Shown: piece by piece, positions 32,660-45,300 of the stretch
Numbering within the stretch: position 1 is the first letter of the stretch
Layout of the letters: each line of letters begins with the position of its first letter
Assembly: GCF_040954835.1 (NCBI RefSeq)
Contig: NC_090718.1
Coordinates: 11,361,532-11,425,531 of the forward strand
Direction of reading: 5' to 3'
Length of the DNA: 64,000 nt
Origin: Lepisosteus oculatus
Taxonomy: Eukaryota > Chordata > Actinopteri > Semionotiformes > Lepisosteidae
Notes under the pieces: model-generated
What the model was told of the DNA's origin: nothing
The model's database searches: none
The model's input: only the letters and a program-made list of their open reading frames with translations
Translations under genes and position numbers: made by a program

Positions 32660-33226
32660 TACTAATCATAATTGCTTATATGTATACAGCCCTTTTCTGG
32701 ACACTCCACTCAAAGCACTTTACAGGTAATGGGGACTCCCCTCCACCACCAGAAGTGTGCAGCCCCACCTGGATGATGCTCCAGTACACTGCCCACACAC
32801 CAGCTCTCAGTGGGGAGGACAGCAGAGTGATGAAGCCAATTCATATCTGGGGATTATTAAAAGAGACATGACTAGCAAAAGCCAGGGGGCAATTTGGCCA
32901 GGATACGGGGGTAACACCCCTACTCTTTTCAAGAAACACCCTGGGATTTTTAATGACCACAGAGAGTCGGGACCTCAGTTTTACACCTCATACAAGGGAC
33001 GGCGCCTTTTTACAGTGTAGTGTCCCTGTCACTATACTGGGGTGTTAGGACCCACACAGGCCACAGGGTGAGCGCCCCCTGCTGGCCCCACTAACACCTC
33101 TTCCAGCAGAGTCCGTAGGTTTTTTTTTTCTAGGTAGTCTCCCATCCAGGTACTGACCAGGCTCACACCTGCTGAGCTTCAGTGGGCTGCCAGTTGTGAG
33201 ATGAAGGGTGATATGGCTGCTGGCCA
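32660..33226 (-). repeat. 5S-rRNA-derived SINE, copy C
   Basis: Reverse-oriented copy with tail at 32.66-32.72 kb and 5S-like head at 33.12-33.22 kb. It carries a perfect CTCF-type motif at 33071-33085. It lies between ATP5MG and UBE4A. Confidence 0.85.
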
Positions 33227-36200
33227 TATTATTATCACTAATGATAATGCAATATTATAAATATACTATATTCCAGGTTGTCGGGTACAATTATTTGGAT
33301 AATCCCTAAAATACCAATTTTTTAACATGCAACTTTAAGTCCTAAAATTCACCCTCAAGACTAGGGTTCTCTCTTACCAGAAGTGCCAACATATGTTAAT
33401 CCCCATCTGAAGAGACAGATCTAAAAGGCTTGGGGTTCTCTAGGACAACAGCTGTACACCACTGCCTTAGAATGGTATTATTCTGGTTTTGTTTCATCCT
33501 AACAGCATTACTAACACACTCGGCAGTCACATAACACTGCTAATCTAAATACAAGATACCAAGCTTCTGTGGAATGAGAAAGGTACCATCGAAGTTGAAA
33601 AGAAATGCAAGAAACTGAAGCAATCAATATGAGCTTTAATAAAATTCTTAAAAATAATACATATAATGATTTTTTACAATTCTTATTTATAGAATTTTTG
33701 TATTTTTATTTTCTAAAGAGCCTATCTTGAAAGCATGTCACTGCTACATGAAAGGTTTAACTTTTTCTCTGCACTGTGCCTTCCCTTGCTTCTTTCCCAG
33801 TAAAGGCAAAAAAAAAACACCAACATGAGCTTTAAACTACTGAAAAATAAAGTAAATTTGCATGTTTCAAGATTTCCTCCATCTACCCTAAAGCCAGTTT
33901 TCTCAATATTAGAAGTAAAGTTCCAAAGCCTTCCTGTTTCATTCACACTGTGAAATCTGAACTCCTTCGTGAACTCTATAACTTCCTTGAAATAAAACCA
34001 AAAGGACACCTGTCAGTCTCTCCGTCCACCAGAATATCAGGCATGAGGAAAATCTTGGCATTGTTATATATTCTTTCCAGAATCCTACGCCACTGCCCTT
34101 CAAATTGAAATGCTTGTAAAAGGAGTCTTTCTGACAACACTCTATTGCATCCCATTAACTAAACCCGCCATTTAGTTCACAAACAGAAAGATTTACTCCA
34201 CTTTGATTTCTTAAAGGGCACTCAACACTAAATGAGGCTCCTGATGCTTTCTGTATGAAACGGGTTTCTTATAGGAGAATAGCTTTAATTCCCTTCCCCC
34301 CCTCGTTTTAAATCTGCATCCCAACAATATAAACTGTGTACTATTTCCTCATTTGATTCATCAGAAAGGGCAATTTAAAACATTGATGCCGGACCCAGCA
34401 CAGTCACAGTGCATGTTCAAGGGCAGGTGTTGATAAGAGACTCCTTGGCTGATTGTATTACAGCAGGCAGAAGCATAAAAGAAGCGACTGGGACGCTAGC
34501 AACACAGGGTAAGTTATCAGAAATCATTAACATGTTACTAATGTTGTTATAAACAGTAATAACACATTTTTGACACTGTCAAACTTAGGGAAAGGGTTGA
34601 GGCATGAGTAAGCCTATGGTAAGGATTGGGGTTTAGCTACTACAGTACATAATGATTTTTACAGCAAATGTTAGTTGTTAGCAGTGTGAGATTTTACCCC
34701 GGTCAGGAGGGTAATTGGTCTCACAGGACTCTGGATTCCTGATGGTTTTATTTATTTATTTTAACCGAGGTCATTGGGTTCGCCTAGGGAAGAAAAAAAA
34801 CATGACTAAACTCTGTGGTTTACACTGTCAGAGCCCAGAATGTCCAAAAACCGAAACCTCGTGAACACATATTTAAATCGCCAAAGCACCGCAAAAAAAA
34901 AAACAGGATCAGGGAAATTCCTTTGCTTTTAAGAACGAGTCCCTGTGCCTCCGTTTAAGCACAAATGGAAGCCACAGCTTGCAATTCATCATACAATACA
35001 GAAATAACCATACATTCCAGTAACAATGACAGATTTCAAAACAAAAAATAATTGAAGACTGCTGCCTTACTCGCTTCCAACAGGCACAGAACACACCAAA
35101 ATAAACGGAAACAATGGATTCACATTTGCCTTTTTTTGCAATACTCCAGACTCTCGTATCACAAAGAATGAGAACTCTGCTGCACTGCCGAAGCCCAGTT
35201 GTTAAGCATCTGAAATGGCCTGCCAGATTAAAAGGGCCCCCAGTCTCTTTCAGGGTTTGTTACATCTGAAGATTCACGTAGAGTTTCTGGTTTTTGCATG
35301 AATCGACAGTCTGCATGTCCACACTTGACTGAGTCACTCCCCAAACCGGTCAGAAATCAGCACATTTTTCGGAAGTAAAGGTGTTGGTTACAACTGAGAC
35401 GCCCAAGGAAAACCTGACGGAAATTTATGGATCTGACCAAAACCAGACAGGCTGCCTTTAAAATTGAATTGAATCAACATATAGTAGATTGGATACCATG
35501 CTAAATATTTGCCTACCTGATCCAGAAATTGTATATATACTATCAACAATACATGAAATATTTCTGTATTCTTTCCCTATACAATGTTTTATCTACAGCC
35601 TAAGCGGGGCCAAATAATATGCTACTGAATACAGTCAGCGTCATAGACATGTGAAGGTTGGTTTTGTGTGAAGGTCTCAATTGCTGTGCAGGATACCTCA
35701 AAGAAAAACATGTGACAACACCAAGCTCCAGCTGCAAAAAAACCCCATAGATATTTAGGTATTCCATGAGTTTAAACATCCTGACAGACTTTTCCCCGCA
35801 GGCAATGCATGTCTGAACCTCAGGCTAGTGTTTAAAATAAAGGTATGCTTCAGAGATAATAATTCATTTGTAAATGTCAGACTTTTGGCCCTCCAGATGC
35901 AGATCCTTTCTAGCCAATAAACAATCATTTTAGCCATGTAAACCTATTCTTTTCAGCACTAAGCTCCAGTTGAATGCCTCTTTCTTCTGGAGTGTCCCTT
36001 ACTAACCTGCATGAGGCATTTGGGCACAAACACGGAAGTCTGAATCAAGAAATTACAGGCCAGCGCCCTCCCACACCCCCATGTCCTGTTCTGAATTCCT
36101 TCCAGGTGGAAGGATCCACATCCTGTCGGCGGGGATGATGTCAGAAGGCGAAAGTGAGCGCGTGCGGGAAGGCTGCAGCAGTGGGGGGCGGGATGCTGTA

Positions 36201-36238
36201 GTGTTCCTGAAGAGGGGCACGGCAGGCCGGTTGCCAGG

Positions 36239-36374
36239 CTACCCACTAGGCCCCATTTGCAGCCTCTCCTGTTTACGTTCCTCCAGCCACTGCCGGATCC
36301 TCTCCTTCAGCTCCGCGTTGGGCCGGATCTGGTCCATGGTGAGGGGGCTGCGGTTGAACGGGTCCGTCTGGTCA
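36239..36374 (-). CDS. UBE4A: UBE4A coding exon 19 (U-box end, stop)
   Basis: Residues 1033-1077 then TAG at 36239. Encodes [20 protein letters not shown], then [20 protein letters not shown] and MGPSG. Acceptor tgttccctccag. Confidence 0.95.
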
Positions 36375-39300
36375 CTGGAGGGAACACCACAAAGCGAAAC
36401 TTGGGAAACGAAGCCAAATATTTTTCCCCCATTAAAGGAGAATGGCACCTTAAAATATATCACCACGTGTCTTTTTTTCATTTTAAGCTGCACCGCTCCA
36501 GTGATCCAAAGAAAAAGTTGGGATAAAAGCGTTAAGCTATAACAAAACCCAAACATTTGCCTTCAGTTTGAAAATTTCCAAAGCTCAATTAGAAACTCAG
36601 CCACAGAGTCAGACACGGATATGACCAGACACACACTCACTTGAAGCCGGTTTCCTGGGAGGCTTTTGCAAAAAGGAATAAGATCCCCTGACCAATAAAC
36701 CGCGAGTAACCCAACAGGCAAGACGGGTCAACTTGTTCCTTCACCTTTTACACTGACTACTCTCTTACAAAAAAGCAAGCACACGTCAAACCAGGTGCAC
36801 TGATCCTAGAAGCGAACACGCCGGATTTCCGAGAGACACGGGCGGAGAGGCAGACCTCAGCAGGTGCCTAGCGATGGTGGGGCGGTCCACGGTCACGTGG
36901 GAAGAGGGCAATATGACGGGGTCCAGCATCAGGGTGCTCATGATGGGGTCCAGGAACTCATCGGGGGCGTCGTAGTACGTCTCCTCCTCCTGCTGCTGAA
37001 TGTCAGCCAGGGACTGGGCACAACAAAACAGGGATACAGTCACAGGGTGAGTGGCTTCTCATAGCGGGTGGCAATAAAACCAGACTGGGCGCAAAGCATT
37101 GCCATCGTTAACGGGGCAGCCAAAGATCAGGATTTCAAAAACCGAAGTTATGCTGTTTGTTTTAAAGCCACAACTTGGGACAGTCATTCACCTGTCCCCA
37201 TTTTTCTGTCCAGGCGCTTCACAAACGACCAATGGGATGGTCATTTTACAAGCTGGACCAAAGCACGAGTGAAAACACACAGCAGTTCCTGCATTTGCCT
37301 CTGCTGAAAAGCTAAAGAGAAAATAAAAAAGATATGCTGACTCTTTAATGAAGCTTGGAGGCAGGTGAACAACGTGGGGGGGGGGGGTAAGAAATCGCTG
37401 TTCCGAAAGGAATCGCCCAGTTTTCACTTACTAAATCGTCACAGACATATACTAATGTCAGGTCAGGACAGTGGAGGCCCTCCTGGAGGATTCTGGGAGA
37501 AGCAGGACAGGCCAATATGGACGCAAGCCTCACTTTGTCTCCGCCGCCAAGCAGATCGGATCAACTCACGCCCGGGACTCACCTTGATCTTGTCAGCCAG
37601 CAGGCTGAAGGCCACGATCATGCTGCCCGGTTTGTTGATCTTCTTCAGCACGCGGACGGTCTGGGCGAAGAGGGTAGGGGAGTACGAGCGTCCGTCCTTT
37701 GGGACTGTGGCGCAAAAATTGTCCTCGTCTCTGGGGGAGGACAGGAAAATAAATGCTCGCTCGAGGCGGCGCATCACCTCTGCAGCGTCATACCCAAGCT
37801 TTCCAGGTGGGTGGTCATAAAAACAATGGAGTTTATTTTACAATGGAATCAAACACAACCTGATTCGGCAGGAGTGCCATACAGTTTGGTCTCCTGCAGA
37901 AGCTACTCAGACATTGTGATGGGGAAACAAGCGCTGACTGACTGGATAACAGGTAGAAAAAAAGAGCATCTTGTTCATGTTCCCACACCGGTCACAAAGA
38001 AAGAACAGGTGAACGCCCACAGCTGGGAGACATACCCAAGGTTGAGGTAGATGGTACAGATGTCCGAGACCAGCTGCTGCGGCTTGAAGTCGAACTCGCT
38101 GAAGTCCTTCACCTTCAGGGCGCCCATCTTGGGACCCACCAAGTGCTGGAGGAAGTTGTTGAGCATGAAGATGATCTTCTCGGCCAGGAGAGGGTGGACA
38201 AACAGGACCTTGATCTCTGAATCGTCCAGAAAGACAGAAAGGACAGAAGATAAAAAAGGCAAATTCGCTATCTTCCAAAATCCATAGTTGTTTGATGGGC
38301 GGGGACAATTTTTTCCGATTCAAATTCAAATTGCTACATTTCGTCACTCCCTTTTTAAAACAAAGCAACAGAACGTATGACTCTTACTCGGCTCAAGGGA
38401 AAAGGTTCTGTTGAAGTGATACTATTTACAGTTTCACAGCTTGTATCGTCTTTCCACTCCTTCTCCCCACCACCCCTCTCCCACTCCCTCTCTCTCTCAC
38501 CGGACGTGAGGAAGGCCAGCGTGCCGATGGTCTCGTTGGACATGATGTTGTGGAAGCGGGCCAGCTGTCCGAACATCTGGAGGCTGGACTCCTTCTCCCG
38601 CCGGGCGTCAGGGGTCAGGGCCTCCCACTCACCCTGGTCCTTCTCGATCTGCAGCACCTTGATCTTGCTGAGGTACTGCGGGAAGGAGCCGAGCGAGGAA
38701 AGGAAACTAACTGGTCAATGACAAACACCGCTCGGTCAGCAGATGAAGAAGCCCGCCACCCCACATCCCTGCTACCTTCCTGCATTCTTATATTTCTTCT
38801 ACATTGTCTATTGTTTGTACATTTGCACTGTACTGTAATAAACGTCTTGTATATACTGTAATGTCTACATGTTCCACACATCTGTACTGTACTGTGAGCA
38901 CACAACACATCTGTACTTTTTGTGTCTCCTCATCTTTTGTATATTGTCCAATGTAATTATGCCAGTAATGTTAATGCTCCTTTTGCACCTGTGTGATTTT
39001 TACTGTTGAGCAGGTTCCACATGTGCCAAGGTACAAATCCCTGTACCTGACACGTACTGGTGAATAAAAGTGATTTTGATTATATTTGATTTCAAATATG
39101 GCATGAAGCAATTCCTTTTTTTCCCAAATCAGGAATTAGTCGATGCTCCTCCAGCTTGCATGATCCATTCTTAATGGTCAGCATGACGCCCCCTACTGCG
39201 GTCACTGCAATCCAGTAACGCTCTCACTCACCTCAAACTGCACCACCAGTGCTCTGCAGTGTCTTAGGCTTTTGAAATAATGTTCCTATTGAAGCTGCCT

Positions 39301-42300
39301 AAGCTGTTTTTTTTCCTGCCCGTACAGCCTGGGTCTCCTACCTGGATGGCCTCATCCAGCAGGAAGATGGCGTCGTTCATGAGCAGATTCAGGAAGCGCA
39401 GGAAGAGAGGGAGGTTCATAGCCTCCAGGTTCTCCGAGGCGTAGTCGGCCAAACGCTGCACAAGACCAAACCGACACGCCTGATCAACTGACCGCCCAGA
39501 CGTTCCTCAGCGTTTGAGCAAGTGCATGTTTCACCACAGAATAAAAGGGACTCTCAGCTCACACATTGCTTCCATTAAAAGCTCAAGATAATATGTATTT
39601 TCTTCCTCCTCCTCATCAAAATCTTAATAAGACTTACTAGTTATTTACCAGATCCACAACCTTCTAATTTAGCCATGAGATCTAGAGTTAATGTCACAAC
39701 AATGCATTGAATTACTTTGTCTTATGACCTCTGGGACAGAATAAAACTCTGCATCAGTGGCAAAGAAAAACAGGTTGTGTACAGCAAACACATCCTTGGG
39801 TATTTCTCCTGCAACCACAGCAGAGCAGGAAGTCACCCCTACACAGCGAAACAGGAAACGCGCACAGAAAGTCCCTTTGCATGAGCTCTGCAAACGGGCG
39901 AAAATCATCTCTCATTTCTCACCAGGTTCAATCCACCTAGTAAGAGAAGAGCATCGCTGCATTGTACCGCATCACATACTCCAGTCACCAGCAATAGTTT
40001 CAGATTTTGAAACGGTGGGAATTTTTTCAGAACTAAAAACGGTGTAGGGAGGGGGGGGTGTCTGTACCTTGATACTCTCCCTGTAGTTGTCCTGTTCCCA
40101 CATGTATCGGAGGATGGGGTACATGGGTCGCCGATAGTTGAACTTCTGCTCAAATTGGTGGGGGTCCCCTAGACAGAAAGCAGCAAGAACAATGAAAAAA
40201 CAGGCACTTGGGAGGACAGCTTAGGGGGAAATGAAGGAGCCCACAGGCACTGTGGGTGACAACTGGCAGAACAAGGATACAGCCAGGACCTTCAAGAAAA
40301 AAACCAAACACCTCAGAGACCCGAGATGAACAGACAAAAAAACTGTCAACAACTGTATCACGAATGTGGGCGGGAAACGAACAAAAACAAGTTGTATCAC
40401 AATTTGTTTTATCTTTTGTTCAGCTCCTCCTTTTTAGTTGTTTTTCCTCCAGTAAAGAATGTAATGTACAGAAAGGATTATTTCGACGGAGGGGCTTCAC
40501 GGCAACAGCAGAACCACAAGGTTGACAGGTAGTTTCGAGAGAGTATACTACAGAAAGACCAAGGAGACAGGAGCTCAAATCTTCTCAAATTTTCGCCATT
40601 CCTAAGAGAAACGTCGGACTGACGTTTTTGTTCAAGGGGACTTTTGCTGTAGCTCCTGTTTACAGCTGGTTAATCAAGTAAAGAGATCATTTTCATTAGA
40701 TCAATTTCAGTTTCCGCAAAAAGAAAAAACATGACCTCCACTCTCAGTTTCTTTTTTCAGTTAGAAACACAACGCCTTTTCAGAAGTAAAGCTTCTTTTA
40801 AAAAAGAAAGTGTTTCCTTCCATTGTTTTTTTTTTAAATCAAATGACACAGCTAGTGTGTCGTGAAAATCATTTTTCAAACCCGGCCCGGGGTGACTGAG
40901 AGTTCCTTCACCTGGGACAGGGGACTGGGGCAGGCTGGGAGATTATAGGACAGAAATTGCCTGAGGAGTTACCAGTAAACTCGATGTCCACGAAAACCGC
41001 GATGAGGGCTTCGGCCAGTTGTGCGGCGTGGCGGTACGAGCAGAAGACCCTCTGGCGCTGGAACATGCTGGACTGGGTCGGACCGGGTGCCACGGGCTCC
41101 AGGTGGGGCATCACTGCCTCCAGAACTTCTGCCAGCTTGGCCCTTAGGTGTGGGTTCTTCATCCTGCCGGTGGGCACGCGAGAACTTCTCACACAGTGCC
41201 CACACCTCTGTCATCATCATCATATATCATCATATATCATAATAATATAATTCCTTACACTTATACTTTTCTGGACGCTCCATTCAAAGTGCTTTACAGG
41301 TAATGAGGACTCCTCTCCACCAGAGTGATGAAGCCAATTCATAGCTGGGGATTATTAAGGGGGACATGACTAGAAAAGGCCAGGGGAAAATTTGGCCAGG
41401 ATGCCTGGGTAACACCCCTACTCTTTTCAAGAAATGCCCTGGGATTTTTGATGAACACAGAGAATCGGGACCACAGTTTTATATCTCACCCAAAGGACCG
41501 CATCTTTTTTACAGTACATTGTCCCCGTCACTATACTGGGGCAATAGGACCCACACAGACAGTAGAGTGAGCACCCCCTACTGGTCCCAATAATACCTCT
41601 TCCAGCAGCAATCTTAATTTTTCCCAGGAGGTCTCCCATTCAGGTACTGACCAGGCTCACACCTGCTTGGTTTCAATGGGCTGTCAGGTGTGAGTTGCAG
41701 GGTGATATAGCTGTTGATATAGTGATTACCAACCCTGGTACATCCAAAAGGTTTAAAAACACACATAACACGGAAAATGTGAGAACTGTGATCATTAATT
41801 ACATTAACAGTGGCTCAGGTGGAACAAAACCCAGGGATTTGAACTTAAACATTCAAAAACTATGCTTAGCTCTCCTGAGTCTAGGGGTTTTTGCCTGAGA
41901 CTGTACAATGTAAGCAGAAAAGCACCCACTCACAGGCACTGTGCTACAGGATCCTCACACGCCCACAGTGGGTTTATCTTCACCTTGCAGGGATGCAGAT
42001 TTACACCGCAGGTCCAAAGCGGAAGAGCATTTAAGGGGGAGCTGCACTGCTATTTTTGTATTTTGGGGTTAGAAAGAATCAGCACCCTTGAGAGCGTTTC
42101 AAACCACAACGAAAGCAAAATGTACACAACTTGTAAAACCTCTAATTTACATGTCAAAATAGACTAAATGTCCAGGTATGCGCAGCACCACAGTCTGCGG
42201 ATCAGAGCGAGGCAACAAAATTTCAGATGACCTGATGCGGTCCTATGACATTGTGAACAAGGAGGCTTGTGAAACCATCTCTTTTAATCCAATAGAAATA

Positions 42301-45300
42301 TCGTGTGTATTTGACGGTTCTGCCGACAAACACTACTTACTTGTTAATTTTGCATGCAGATCAGGTTGGAACATTTCTGCGGTGAAATGTCTTCTGCACA
42401 ACCTGAACTTATTCTCTCGTTCACCGCATTACAGTAGTCTTTACAGTGACTAGTGAGCAGGAAGGGCTGCTTCATGTCACAATTTGTGGGAACTCTTGCT
42501 CTCACCCGTGGCTAGACCAGGGCTTTTTCGACACCATGGTAACTTACAGTATCTTCACAAAGATCCAGATTTTGTGCTTAGTTGGGGATTTGTTCAATTT
42601 TTCTACAACGCCAAATAATATATTTTGTTACCAAGACTTAATAAGCGGTCTGAGAAATTGGGACTGCAGTTCCCCTTTAAATCCAAGGACAGGAGGTACT
42701 TCTTTACTCCAAGGGTGGTGGGAGTGTGGAACAAGCTGTCCAGTCATGCTGTCGAAGCCGACGCCCAGGTGTGTCTAAAAGAAATGCTGAGATGCAACCC
42801 CCTACCTGTCCTCGCTGCCCATGAACACGGTGATGAAGTGCAGGACCTGCTCCAGGCACTCAGCCGACGTCTCCAGCACCTCGTCTGCGAAACGCCGCAG
42901 GAAGATGAAGAAGTCGCCCATGTTCTCCGCAAAGAATTCTGTTTTTTTTTGGAATACAAAATTGAAAGAATTCAATACATGTAAAAACAGATACAGTTCT
43001 GTAAAAGGCTAAAAAAAACAGCTGAGATGTTAGACAAAAATAAAAACTCTTGCATCGTAGATTGGCGACAGCTCAGAGACTTGAACGGGCAGTACATAAC
43101 TGAGAAGAAATCAAATCCCACTAACTGGGATCGCTGTCATGAGCACTATGTTTCTCAGGGCAAATCAGTGTGGCCTTATCCATTATCGAGACTTTTTTCC
43201 TGATCTCCCAACCAATGTAAAACTAGGAACAAGTAATCGGTTTGTTCCATGCTGAAAAGAGAAGAAAGAAAACAGGTTTGAGCAAACTGAAGAAGGCTCC
43301 AACAGCCGAAACACTGCGTTTCTTATCAGCCTGGAATAAACCTTTACTTGTTCCAATGTAAAACTAGCTCAGTGCAAACCTGGGTTATAGATGGGTAATA
43401 ATATGGTTTAGCCTTTCATTTTCCTTGTTCAAAACATTAAACTTGGTCATGTATAACAATTACCTTACTATGATTAAGAACAATTTTAGCATACCCCAGA
43501 TTTTATTTTTGTTTTCCTACCAGTGACATTGGACAACAAGTGACGTCACCTGTTTATCTACACATTCCACAGCTCAACTACAGACGGAGGTGCTGGAATT
43601 TCTAAGCTTGACCTCAGTACCTGCCCTTTAAACTATAATTAAAAGCGTTAAACCGCCTTCATTCTTCTATGAAATCGCAACCAGCACATATAGCTTGTTA
43701 GTTACATTTATGTTCAAACATAAGAGATACACCCTGCTAAAATCTCCCAGATAACGCAGGTGCTCTTGTTAAAAATATTCCCGTTGAAACCACTATCAGC
43801 TCATGGATCTGTCAGGGCAAAGACACTCATCAGTTTGTAACAGTGCTTCACTGCAGCTGGGTGCAGTGTCACGTGGTTTGTGTGTTCATCTGGAGATCAC
43901 AGCTGGCACCCCACTGAAGCTCAACAAGGTGTAAACCTGGCCAATACCTGGTGTTAGAGGAGCCAGTAGGAGGCACCCCTGCGGTCTGTGTGGGTCCTAA
44001 TGCCCCAGTATAGTGACTGGGACACTAAACTGTAAAAATGGCGCCATCCTTCAAATGAGACGTAAAACCGAGGTCCTGATTCTGTGTGGTCATCAAAAAT
44101 CCCAGGGCATTTCTCGAAAAGAGTAGGGGTGTCACCCCGGTGTCCTGGCCAAATTTCCCATTGGCCCTTATCAATCATGGCCTCCTAATAATCCCCATCT
44201 ATGAACTGGTTTCATCCCTCTGTTCTCCTCCCCACTAACAGCTGATGTATGGCGAGCGTAAGCCAGTACTTTAGCTGCCATTGCATCATCCAGGTGGGGG
44301 CTGCACACTGGTGGTGGTGCAGGGGGTCCCCATTACCTGTAAATCACTTTGGGTGGAGTATCCAGAAAAGCGCTATATAAGTATAAGCAATTATTATAAT
44401 ACAATCATTGCTGTTTTGAATACTGACAGCTGGCAATCCTAAGTATTGACACACTTTGTGGTCCAGGGCTGAGGTGGCACATACCTGGCACATAACAGAG
44501 AAGGTTGTTGGTGACGGTTGGCAAGGGGAAGCTCAGCTCGACGTGCTCGGGGCCCACGTTGCCCAGGCCCAGCTGCACCAGCAGGGCGGCGGTCGAGGCC
44601 TGCAGGTTGAGGCAGCACTGCAGCATGGCAGGCTGGGTGGCGGCCGCCTTGGTGGACAGGTAGACCGTCATGAGGCGCTCAAACTGCTCACGCAGCTGCT
44701 CGGCCCCGGGGCCGGGCCCCCGCTGGGCCTCCCGCCAGGAGCCCTGCAGCCGGTGCAGGGACTGGTTCATCTTCACCATCTGATCGTGGAGCCTGGGGAG
44801 ACGGGGAGGCAGATCACGGCAGACAGCGTGAGCACCAGCTGCAGCGACAGGGGAAACATGCATGCCACTCTGCCACTTCCTTCCCAGACAGGAAGAGGTG
44901 TCTTAGCAACAATACAGTAAGAACTCAAGCAGGGCTGCAAACCAGAATCTGTAACCCAGGCAGAGATTTTACTAAGACATTTTCAGTGAAATGTATGCAA
45001 TAACATCCTAGCAAAACAATATTTGGGGTCATCCAAAGGCATGCTTGCATCCTCAAATTAAAAGAGGAGTTCTCCTGGCGCATCAAACTCATTAGGTTGC
45101 TAGTGCTTACTTGATCCCGAGATCTGTTCCAACCGTTTGTGGAGTGAAGCCAGGGTATAGGCTTCAATCATATGGCTTGATGGAGGGGGCAGCTTGCTCC
45201 ACACTCTCACAGTAACAATAGCTGAGTCAGATTGCTTTGAAATGCTTAGCTACTTTTTCTTACACATGAGAAAAAAAAAGGAAAAGCAAGGCCCTGAGTT

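Larger units (their letters stand above)
31771..36238. other. Region between ATP5MG and the UBE4A stop codon
   Basis: Contains the ATP5MG promoter, SINE copy C (32660-33226) and the UBE4A 3' UTR. Overlapping AATAAA signals on the minus strand at 34747-34760 would give UBE4A a 3' UTR of about 1.5 kb; others near 33.7 kb are possible. I see no further gene. Confidence 0.5.
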
